A stretch of 8,999 nt of DNA from DAOTUL01 sp034437435 (GTDB lineage Bacteria; Chloroflexota; Anaerolineae; Aggregatilineales; Phototrophicaceae). The notes beneath the pieces were generated by a model. That model saw nothing but the letters and a program-made list of their open reading frames with translations, was not told the DNA's origin and ran no database searches. Made by a program: the position numbers and the translations under genes. Shown piece by piece: positions 1 through 5,370 of this stretch (its first letter is position 1; each line of letters starts with the position of its first letter). Where the stretch lies: the NCBI GenBank assembly GCA_964417785.1, contig CAYQJO010000179.1, positions 1 to 8,999 of the forward strand, written 5' to 3'.

Positions 1-25
1 GTTCAGACGTGTGCTCTTCCGATCT
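1..25 (+). other. Illumina sequencing adapter remnant (non-genomic)
   Basis: The first 25 bases, ending in GCTCTTCCGATCT, match from memory the 3' portion of the Illumina TruSeq read-2 adapter. They read in the orientation expected when an untrimmed adapter precedes an insert. Genomic sequence starts at 26. This part should be masked and not translated. Confidence 0.96.
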
Positions 26-111
26 GGCCATACTCGACCCAGGACCCGACATCGTGCCAGTCCAGATGGATATGGGCGCGGGTGCTGTAAAAGAGAAGGT
101 CGAGTATGGCC
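26..111. repeat. 14-bp perfect inverted repeat touching the adapter junction
   Basis: GGCCATACTCGACC at 26-39 is the exact reverse complement of 98-111, with 58 nt between the arms. The outer end of one arm coincides with the adapter junction at 25/26. This is the pattern left when a single strand folds back and self-primes during library preparation. The repeat may therefore be created by the protocol rather than be genomic. Confidence 0.8.
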
Positions 112-149
112 TGCCGGTGGCGACGCTCATAGGGTGTGACCGTATACAC
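26..149 (-). CDS. 5' fragment of an unidentified gene, possibly a GNAT-type acetyltransferase
   Basis: An open frame begins with GTG at 149-147, only 2 nt after the stop of the upstream AAA+ ATPase gene, and stays open for 41 codons up to the adapter junction at 26. A purine-rich CAGGG lies shortly before the GTG. The peptide starts MYTVTPYERRHRQAILDLLF and continues with a HIHLDWHDVGSW segment. This composition looks like real coding sequence, and its short beta strand followed by an RxxDRxAI-like helix resembles the N-terminus of GNAT acetyltransferases. That assignment is a weak resemblance, not an identification. The position suggests a last gene in the dnaB operon. The final four or five codons may be artefactual, because they form a perfect inverted repeat with 98-111. 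Confidence 0.5.
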
Positions 150-151
150 CG

Positions 152-1531
152 CTAACCCTGCCCGACGAGTCGCTTGGGATAGGGCCGGCTCATGATGGCA
201 AATCGGTTACTCCGTCGAGGATCGACCAACCGGGTCTGGAGCCGCATGTCGAAATCGTTGATGTCGTTGCGGGTTGTAATCACCGTCGGCATCCGGCTCA
301 CATAGCGATGGTCGATAAGCTGGAACAACTTCTCATTGGCCCAGGTCGAGTTGTTCTTGGCTTCCAGGTCATCGAAAATCAGCAAATCGGTTTCCAGCAC
401 ACTCTGGAAGCGTTTGTTGAAGTTCTTGCGCGAAGACGGATCGTAGGAACTACGCAGTTCATCCAGGAAGATCATGCCCTCGATAAACAGCGGGCGCTCA
501 CCTCGTTCACGCCAGTAATTGCCAATGGCGGCGGCCAGATGGGTCTTGCCGACCCCTGAAAGGCCCATTAGAAGCAGGATGCCACCGGGACGTTTAGCGA
601 ACATGGCGGCGATGTTGAGCGCTTTTTCCAGGTTCTTATGTTCTTCGACAGTTGTATTGGTGCGGACGTCGAAGGTGTCGAAGTTCATGTCGGGGTAGCG
701 GTCCAGACGCGACTGGATAGCATCGTTGTCTTCGGCCAGGTGTGTCCGGTAATCGGGTGCAAGTATCTTGACGGGGCGGATGAGTTTATTATCCAGCAGG
801 CGGCTGCGGATACGTGGGTCCAGTTCATCGATATCCGAGTTGGTGGTGATGATGGTGGGAACCTGGGTGATATAGCGGTAATTGAGCAGTTGGAACAATT
901 TCTCCTGCGCCCAGGGACTCGGATTCTCGACTCCCAGATCGTCCACGATCAAGAGCGATGTGGTGCGCAGCCGCTCGAAGGTCTCGTCATAACCGACTTC
1001 TGAGTGCGGGCCGTAAGACGCTCGCAGATGATCGAGTAGATCGGGTGCGGTAACGAAGATCACGCTGTCGCCCTGTGCCAGCCGGATATTGCCCGCCGCA
1101 GCGGCCAGATGGGTTTTGCCACAGCCGTAGGTCCCATGAATCAGCAGCCAGCCTGCCGGACGGTCGGCGAAGTTCTGCACCATCGTGATCGCCTGTTCCA
1201 GCGAAAGACGGGCTTCCCGGCTGTGCGTCGGATCGTTGATCTCAAAATTGTCGAACGATTTATCGGCAAAGGCGGACAGGTTGCTCAGACTGCGCAGCCG
1301 GTCCTGCCATTCGCTGTCGGTCTCCGGGCCGTTGTTGGGGCAGCGGTGCAGCTTGCCGAAGTTGGGATCGTCTACCGGCACATCGTAGCGAATGACACCC
1401 AGGCCACCACAAATCGGTTCTTTGCCACAGATGGGGCATCGGTTCGCGTCTTCAATGGTCGATGAATTCGGCCCATTCACCGGTGATAAACCGTCGGCTA
1501 TCTTCTTCAAGTGTCTGTCGAGTGGATTCAT
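152..1531 (-). CDS. DnaC/IstB-type AAA+ ATPase with two tandem ATPase domains (probable helicase loader)
   Basis: Protein of 459 aa. The ATG at 1531 is chosen because GGAGGG stands 5 nt before it; the longer frame opens only with a TTG at 1600 and has no better site. The N-terminus has a Cys cluster (C32, C35 in CPICG, C41, C64) that may bind zinc. ATPase domain 1 (about 89-265) has Walker A GTYGCGKTH (K139), Walker B LLIVDDLG (D197, D198), sensor-1-like TTNSD and an Arg-rich RIRSRLLD. Domain 2 (about 277-452) repeats the order: GLSGVGKTH (K329), LLIFDDLE (D387, D388), TTRND, MRLQTRLVD. Both domains look catalytically intact. DnaC/DnaI proteins normally carry one such domain and load DnaB onto DNA. 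The position after dnaB and the DnaD-like gene supports a loader role. An IstB-like transposition helper is the alternative, but no transposase is nearby. Its first 80 bp overlap the DnaD-like gene in another frame. Confidence 0.85.
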   Translation of the reverse strand: MNPLDRHLKKIADGLSPVNGPNSSTIEDANRCPICGKEPICGGLGVIRYDVPVDDPNFGKLHRCPNNGPETDSEWQDRLRSLSNLSAFADKSFDNFEINDPTHSREARLSLEQAITMVQNFADRPAGWLLIHGTYGCGKTHLAAAAGNIRLAQGDSVIFVTAPDLLDHLRASYGPHSEVGYDETFERLRTTSLLIVDDLGVENPSPWAQEKLFQLLNYRYITQVPTIITTNSDIDELDPRIRSRLLDNKLIRPVKILAPDYRTHLAEDNDAIQSRLDRYPDMNFDTFDVRTNTTVEEHKNLEKALNIAAMFAKRPGGILLLMGLSGVGKTHLAAAIGNYWRERGERPLFIEGMIFLDELRSSYDPSSRKNFNKRFQSVLETDLLIFDDLEAKNNSTWANEKLFQLIDHRYVSRMPTVITTRNDINDFDMRLQTRLVDPRRSNRFAIMSRPYPKRLVGQG

Positions 1532-2147
1532 TTCGTCCCTCCGATTGCCAGCGTTGCAGAACCGCCCGGATATACCGCAGCTTGCGAGCGTTGTTCTCAA
1601 CGGCGATGCGAATCGCGTCCTCGATCCATTGTTCCGGGAACTCGGTTTCCATGTCTTTCAGTTCATCGGCGATCATAGGCGTCAGACTACCGATGTTGTT
1701 TTCATAAAGTTGGTAGATATTGGGCCGCTCCGGTAGGATTTCAACCGGGTTGTCGCGGTCGCCGGGTATCCAGTGACCGGCTTTGATCTGCTCGACAGCT
1801 TCGCGTCCATGTGCGGTGTTAAAGAAATACAGATGCGTGTTGTTGACCGTCGCCCGCAGCAGCGCTCCCCGTTCGACCGCATGGTTCAGGGCGGCATCCA
1901 GCGTATCCGCCGGTGGGGCGTCCGGGCAGGCAGTCTCAAGGCCCTGCACCAGCGGCGCGTGACGCAGGAAATCATCGCGGCGCAGATAGGCAAACTGCTT
2001 TTCTTTCTGTGGCAGCGCCCACACGCAGAACAGCAGCACCTTAAGCTCAGCCAGATCATCGACCAGCGGTACCAGATCATCGAAGAAGGGTGCCGGGACC
2101 TGCGCCATTCTGAATTTACCGGGTAGGAAGCCTTTAAACTTACGCAC
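1452..2147 (-). CDS. DnaD-domain replication protein
   Basis: Protein of 231 aa. The GTG start at 2147 directly abuts the dnaB stop (TAA 2150-2148), and GGGAG lies 8 nt upstream. Residues about 15-125 form a predicted helical N-terminal region with a winged-helix-like look (FDDLVPLVDDLAELKVLLFCVWAL, written here by its start at residue 22). Residues about 144-203 match a DnaD C-terminal domain: IYQLYENNIGSLTPMIADEL followed by WIEDAIRIAVENNARKLRYI and an RAVLQRW helix. In Firmicutes, DnaD-family proteins bind DNA and help recruit the helicase loader during initiation and restart. Here it lies between the helicase and the loader-like ATPase, which supports the same job. The C-terminal 26 codons overlap the start of the ATPase gene. 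The family assignment is strong; the exact biochemical role is inferred. Confidence 0.85.
   Translation of the reverse strand: MRKFKGFLPGKFRMAQVPAPFFDDLVPLVDDLAELKVLLFCVWALPQKEKQFAYLRRDDFLRHAPLVQGLETACPDAPPADTLDAALNHAVERGALLRATVNNTHLYFFNTAHGREAVEQIKAGHWIPGDRDNPVEILPERPNIYQLYENNIGSLTPMIADELKDMETEFPEQWIEDAIRIAVENNARKLRYIRAVLQRWQSEGRNESTRQTLEEDSRRFITGEWAEFIDH
1537..1542 (-). promoter_or_regulatory. Ribosome binding site that fixes the ATPase start
   Basis: On the minus strand GGAGGG lies 5 nt before the ATG at 1531. It sits inside the coding sequence of the DnaD-like gene, so the ATPase can be translated independently within the overlap. Confidence 0.75.
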
Positions 2148-3980
2148 TTATGATTCTCCCAGGTCGATGCTGCGGGTGACACCATCGAGAAACTTGGTGA
2201 TAGTGCGGTCGAAATAGAGTGAGATGGTGCCGGTGGGGCCATTACGATGCTTGGCGATAATGATGTCGGCCTGATTGGGGAATTCAGTGGCTTCGTTGTA
2301 GACGGCATCGCGGTAGAGGAACATCACGATGTCCGAGTCCTGCTCGATGCTGTTGTGGACGATGATATTGTCCGCGATGAAGTTATGGTGTGGTTCAACG
2401 GTCAGGTCGAAAACTTCGGTTTCGCCATCCGGTTCGATGCTCACGATTTTCTCGTCGGTCGGCCCGATGACCGTTCCCACATCATCGGGCGCGATGTATC
2501 GCGCCCTCTTGGACAACGTAGGGGCGGCATATATGCCGCCCGGTGGACAAGCTGCGTCAGGCACCATGATTTCTGTGCCGATTTCAAGCTGGTCCAGGCG
2601 ATACCAGCCCTGCATTGTCAGGAATTTGTGGTTGGCTGTGGCACGGATCGTTCGGCCCAGCACAGTCGTCAGCTTGAAAACGGGTTTGACACCGGTCGAA
2701 AAGGCATGTGTGACCAGCGCCGGTTCGATCTGGTAAGTGTCCAGATTGAGGCTGGCAACCTGGAATCCCGCCTGATCCACCAGTTGCGCAATTGGTTGGT
2801 AGGTACCGCTTTCCGGCAGGTAGATCAGGGTGTCGCCTGCCAGACAACCGGATTCGCGCAGATCGCTAAGGACCGGGCGTTTATCCTGGCGCTGCTCGAC
2901 CGCACGCGATAACTGCGCCGCCGAGAACAACGGTACGTTCAGTTCTCGCGCCAGTTCTTTCAACGCCCGACTGATGTAACTGATCTCCTGCACACGGTTG
3001 TTCTGATATTGGCCGCCGGCGTTCATTAACTGCATGTAGTCCACGATAATCAGGTCAATGCCGTGTTCGTGTTGCAACCGGCGGCACTTGGTCCGCATCT
3101 GGATCGGGTTCAACGCCGGGGTATCGTCGATGAAAATGGGAAAACGTGCAATCCGCCCAGCCGCTTCGACGAAACGCGAATACTCCTGCGGGTTTAACCG
3201 GCCCAGGCGCAAATGCTGCGTGCCGATGCCGGTCTCCATTGACACCATGCGCTGGATTAACTGCTCGGTTCCCATCTCCATTGTGAAGATGGCGACTCTG
3301 GCACCCAGGCGGGCCGCGTTCACCGCAGCCGACAGCATAAATGAGGTCTTGCCCATACCGGGACGACCGGCAAAGATCAACAGGTCGGAGCGCTGCAAGC
3401 CACCCAGCAGCGTGTCCAGATCGCGGAATCCGGTCGGCACGCCGATGGACTCGTGCTGGTTCTGCATCAGATGTTCAATGCGGTCAAAATAATCGTTGAC
3501 CGCATCGCCCATGGTTACGAACTCACGCTTGATCTGGCGGTCGGTGACGTTGAACAGGCGGGTCTCGGCTTCGGTAGTGATATGCTCCACCGACATCGAC
3601 TCATCCTGGGCCAGGATGCTGATTTCGCTGGCGGCCTGCATTAAACGGCGGCGGAGTGCGGCCCGTTCCACCAACCGACCATAGACTTCAGCGTGAACCG
3701 ATGACGGCGTGGTACTCATCACCTGGGTCAGATAGGCTGGACCACCGATCTCGCTCAACATCCCCAGATTGTCCAGTTCTTCAGCCAGAGTCAGCGGATC
3801 AATCGGTTCCTTGCGATCATGGAGGCGTTGGATAGCCTGCCAGATGTAGCTGTGGCGCAGGAAATAAAAGTCATCCTGGTTGAGGAAAGCGGCAATCGTC
3901 AGGAAGGTATTGGGATTAATCAACACCGCACCGATGACGGCCTCCTCGGCTTCCTGGCTATAAGGCGCGTCGATAGTCAA
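2148..3980 (-). CDS. dnaB: Replicative DNA helicase DnaB, intein-containing precursor
   Basis: Precursor of 610 aa; after removal of a 165-aa intein the helicase would be 445 aa, normal for DnaB. The N-terminal domain (about 6-108) starts PYSQEAEEAVIGAVL. The RecA-like C-terminal domain (from about 180) has Walker A GRPGMGKTS (K211), the likely catalytic Glu in FTMEM (E235), Walker B IIVDYMQLM (D314), and SAAQLSRAVEQR followed by LSDLRESG, after which the intein begins. The C-extein resumes with SIEQDSDIVMFLYRD. The start is a TTG at 3980: an in-frame TAG lies 36-39 nt upstream, no ATG lies between, and GGGGAAA stands about 8 nt before it. DnaB is the hexameric ring helicase that unwinds DNA at the fork. 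Here it heads the DnaD and loader genes. It is probably read through from the BFN gene promoter. Confidence 0.96.
   Translation of the reverse strand: MTIDAPYSQEAEEAVIGAVLINPNTFLTIAAFLNQDDFYFLRHSYIWQAIQRLHDRKEPIDPLTLAEELDNLGMLSEIGGPAYLTQVMSTTPSSVHAEVYGRLVERAALRRRLMQAASEISILAQDESMSVEHITTEAETRLFNVTDRQIKREFVTMGDAVNDYFDRIEHLMQNQHESIGVPTGFRDLDTLLGGLQRSDLLIFAGRPGMGKTSFMLSAAVNAARLGARVAIFTMEMGTEQLIQRMVSMETGIGTQHLRLGRLNPQEYSRFVEAAGRIARFPIFIDDTPALNPIQMRTKCRRLQHEHGIDLIIVDYMQLMNAGGQYQNNRVQEISYISRALKELARELNVPLFSAAQLSRAVEQRQDKRPVLSDLRESGCLAGDTLIYLPESGTYQPIAQLVDQAGFQVASLNLDTYQIEPALVTHAFSTGVKPVFKLTTVLGRTIRATANHKFLTMQGWYRLDQLEIGTEIMVPDAACPPGGIYAAPTLSKRARYIAPDDVGTVIGPTDEKIVSIEPDGETEVFDLTVEPHHNFIADNIIVHNSIEQDSDIVMFLYRDAVYNEATEFPNQADIIIAKHRNGPTGTISLYFDRTITKFLDGVTRSIDLGES
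2156..2160 (-). promoter_or_regulatory. Ribosome binding site of the DnaD-like gene
   Basis: GGGAG (minus strand) lies within the last codons of dnaB, 8 nt before the GTG start at 2147. It supports the non-ATG start and suggests translational coupling to dnaB. Confidence 0.6.
2352..2846 (-). mobile_element. DnaB mini-intein (165 aa) at the RESG/SIEQ site
   Basis: Residues 379-543 of the precursor. Splicing residues are all present: Cys1 (CLAGDTLIYL), block B TANH (T448 and H451 in RATANHKFLT), block F EVFDLTVEPHHNF, and the C-terminal IIVHN with penultimate His542 and Asn543, followed by Ser+1 of the C-extein. The insertion point between RESG and SIEQ is the one used by the Synechocystis DnaB intein (recalled knowledge). 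Only about 70 residues separate blocks B and F, with no LAGLIDADG motif, so there is no homing endonuclease. The element is expected to self-splice but cannot home by itself. The linker contains a translated palindromic repeat (2487-2541). Confidence 0.95.
2487..2541. repeat. Two adjacent 20-nt palindromes inside the intein linker
   Basis: Palindrome 1 (2487-2506) has 9-nt arms GGGCGCGAT / ATCGCGCCC around GT. Palindrome 2 (2522-2541) is a perfect 20-nt palindrome with arms GGGCGGCAT / ATGCCGCCC around AT. Each is followed by the heptamer TGGACAA (2510-2516 and 2544-2550), giving a unit of about 35 nt in two copies. The pair is read in frame as residues 480-498, including GGIYAA and RARYIA. 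The structure looks like a small dispersed palindromic repeat that entered a tolerant loop, but only this one location is visible here. Confidence 0.85.
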
Positions 3981-3985
3981 GACAG

Positions 3986-3992
3986 TTTCCCC
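3986..3992 (-). promoter_or_regulatory. Ribosome binding site supporting the dnaB TTG start
   Basis: GGGGAAA on the minus strand, with the G run ending 8 nt before the TTG. It is the only SD-like sequence between the upstream in-frame stop and the conserved PYSQEAEEAV segment. Confidence 0.55.
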
Positions 3993-4000
3993 GATGGAAC

Positions 4001-4030
4001 AAATACGGCGCGTCTATGGACGCACCGTAT
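4001..4030 (-). terminator. Hairpin with U-rich tail between the BFN gene and dnaB (terminator or attenuator)
   Basis: Arms 4003-4014 and 4019-4030 enclose a TATG loop. On the plus strand one position is a C/A mismatch (4009/4024); in minus-strand RNA it becomes a G-U pair, giving a continuous 12-bp stem followed by UUUGUU. It lies about 27 nt past the BFN stop and only about 9 nt before the dnaB ribosome binding site. No convincing promoter follows it, so full termination would silence dnaB. Partial read-through or translational control is more likely. The U tail is short. Confidence 0.5.
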
Positions 4031-4056
4031 GCGTTGGTTGATCGTTGCAGTGTGAG

Positions 4057-4599
4057 TTAGCTTTTGCTGTCGTCGTCTTCGTCGAGGTCCAGGTCCAGCG
4101 AGTTAACAAAGTCCGCGAAGGCGCTGAGTTTTGTCTCATCGACGTTTTCCGCCTCTTCACGCTGATCGCCGGATGCCAGAAGTTCCTCTTCTACATCGTC
4201 GTCTGGCTCGATGGCGGCTTTTGCCATCACCGTGTCGGCAACGAAAATCGGCACTTTGGCCCGCACGGCGACGGCGATGGCGTCGCTCGACCGCGAGTCA
4301 ATGTCGATCTGCCTGCCGTTGATTTCCACGACAATCCGCGCATAATACACATCATTGCGCAAATCGCTAATCAATACGTGAACGATGCGCCCGCCCATCT
4401 CGTAGATAATGGACTTAATCAGGTCATGGGTCATCGGGCGGGGTGGAGGCATTTCCTGAAGTTCGTTGGTAATCGCTTCGGCCTCGAAAGGACCAATCCA
4501 GATCGGTACGTAGCGATCACTGGTGCTGTCCTTCAGAACAACGACGCGATGCTGCGACATCAAACTCACGCGGATACTATCGATTACTACTTCAATCAT
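4057..4599 (-). CDS. Bifunctional nuclease (BFN/DUF151) family protein
   Basis: Protein of 180 aa from an ATG at 4599 with AGGTGAG about 8 nt upstream. Residues 1-130 match the BFN family: MIEVVIDSIRVSL, then VVVLKD, PIWIGPFEAEAI (32-43), RPMTHDL (54-60), and DIDSRSSDAIAVAVRAKVPI (99-118). The C-terminal third is a very acidic linker followed by LSAFADFVNSLDLDL and a final DEDDDSKS. Plant BFN homologues cut RNA and single-stranded DNA; in bacteria the role is poorly defined, so no substrate is assigned here. There is no signal peptide, so it should be cytoplasmic. It is the first gene of the minus-strand cluster, with its own strong promoter, and may share transcripts with dnaB through the hairpin at 4001-4030. 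Confidence 0.9.
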   Translation of the reverse strand: MIEVVIDSIRVSLMSQHRVVVLKDSTSDRYVPIWIGPFEAEAITNELQEMPPPRPMTHDLIKSIIYEMGGRIVHVLISDLRNDVYYARIVVEINGRQIDIDSRSSDAIAVAVRAKVPIFVADTVMAKAAIEPDDDVEEELLASGDQREEAENVDETKLSAFADFVNSLDLDLDEDDDSKS

Positions 4600-4636
4600 G
4601 ACTTACTCACCTGCTCTAAAACGAAAATGGTATGGA

Positions 4637-4689
4637 CCGTCACCGGTTCACCCTGCCATTCCGATTATACGACGCATACACGGTGACGG
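4637..4689. repeat. 9-bp inverted repeat bracketing the BFN promoter (possible operator)
   Basis: CCGTCACCG at 4637-4645 and its exact complement CGGTGACGG at 4681-4689 are spaced 44 bp centre to centre. The distal arm overlaps the -35 hexamer, the -10 is in the loop, and the proximal arm lies about 12-20 nt past the predicted start site. Such placement would suit repression, but the repeat may also be chance. Confidence 0.45.
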
Positions 4690-4692
4690 CAA
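4664..4692 (-). promoter_or_regulatory. Sigma-70-type promoter of the BFN gene
   Basis: On the minus strand a consensus -10 TATAAT (4669-4664) lies exactly 17 nt after a -35 TTGCCG (4692-4687, 4 of 6 matches). Transcription should start near 4657, about 58 nt before the ATG at 4599. This is the best promoter seen for the whole replication cluster. Confidence 0.65.
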
Positions 4693-4716
4693 CATGAATA
4701 ACGGATTCTCATCGGG

Positions 4717-5370
4717 ATGGGACTTATGGACAGAATCATCGCATTGGTCTTTACGCTGTATTTGGGGCTGGCGGCCTGTCAGGCACAGCCAGAAGTCCGA
4801 TTCACACGCGGCAATCTGCTGCTCAACGAGACCTTCGAGACCAACCTCGGCTGGGATGATCGGGCGCAGGATGGTGTGGTTATTGGGGTCGAAGCTGGGG
4901 CTTACCGGATGCGGGCGGATGTCAACCAGTATGTGCGCGGCTTTGACCGCCGCCAGCGCTATGAGAACGTGATTGTCGAAGTTCAGGTTGTACAGCTATC
5001 GGCGGCGGAGACCAACGCCTATGGGGTGGTCTGCCGGGGATCGACCACCGATGGCCGTGAGGACGGCTATTATTTCCTGGTAGGCGGTGATGGGTCGTAC
5101 TCGATCCGGATTGGGCGCAATGGTGATGTCGAGCGGCTGGTGGCCTGGGCGCGATCCGGCGCGGTTAACGAAGGGGCAGCGCTCAATACCATCCGTGCGG
5201 TCTGTATGAACGATTATCTGGCGTTGTATGTGAATGACGAGTTTGCGGCGGATGTACGCGACCGCACCTATCAGCGAGGTGCGGTCGGTTTCACACTGGC
5301 GGCAGAAGCGGGGACGGTTGCCGAAGTCGCCTTCGACAACCTGAACGTGTTTACTGCCCAACCGGAATAA
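4717..5370 (+). CDS. Secreted lipoprotein, LamG/DUF1080-like beta-sandwich (hypothetical)
   Basis: Protein of 217 aa from the ATG at 4717. The ATG at 4726 is an equally good start, since GGGATGGGA precedes it. The N-terminus is a lipoprotein signal: MDR, a hydrophobic IIALVFTLYLG stretch, then lipobox LAAC with Cys21, so it should be anchored on the outer face of the membrane. The mature part (about 35-213) begins NETFETNLGWD, has alternating strands such as VIVEVQVVQL, YYFLVGGDGSYSIRI and YLALYVNDEFAADV, and ends VAFDNLNVF. This order is typical of concanavalin-like sugar-binding or hydrolase folds, but no catalytic residues can be named. Cys106 and Cys163 could pair. Its 3' end overlaps the convergent LysM gene by 20 bp. 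I saw no convincing plus-strand promoter in 4600-4716. Confidence 0.8.
   Translation: MGLMDRIIALVFTLYLGLAACQAQPEVRFTRGNLLLNETFETNLGWDDRAQDGVVIGVEAGAYRMRADVNQYVRGFDRRQRYENVIVEVQVVQLSAAETNAYGVVCRGSTTDGREDGYYFLVGGDGSYSIRIGRNGDVERLVAWARSGAVNEGAALNTIRAVCMNDYLALYVNDEFAADVRDRTYQRGAVGFTLAAEAGTVAEVAFDNLNVFTAQPE

Larger units (their letters stand above)
4600..4716. other. Divergent intergenic region BFN / lipoprotein
   Basis: This 117-bp gap contains the BFN promoter and the 9-bp inverted repeat described separately. No small gene with a credible start was seen. An ATG at 4694 opens only a shadow frame of the lipoprotein gene. Confidence 0.6.

Noticed and set aside
152..1531. The double ATPase as an IstB transposition helper of an insertion sequence
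   Set aside because: No IstA-like transposase or terminal repeats are visible, and the gene sits in a dnaB-dnaD cluster.
1532..1600. N-terminal extension of the ATPase to the TTG at 1600
   Set aside because: It would lengthen the overlap with the DnaD-like gene to about 150 bp. The ATG at 1531 has a near-perfect ribosome binding site.
2487..2541. The palindrome pair as a rho-independent terminator
   Set aside because: It lies inside the dnaB coding sequence, has no U-run on either side and is translated in frame.
2584..2847. Minus-strand 87-aa frame within the intein, considered as an endonuclease remnant
   Set aside because: It is out of frame with the intein, has no LAGLIDADG or HNH motif, and overlaps splicing block B coding sequence.
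2247..2912. Plus-strand 221-aa open frame opposite dnaB
   Set aside because: It is an antisense shadow of a clearly conserved helicase and intein, with no domain signal.
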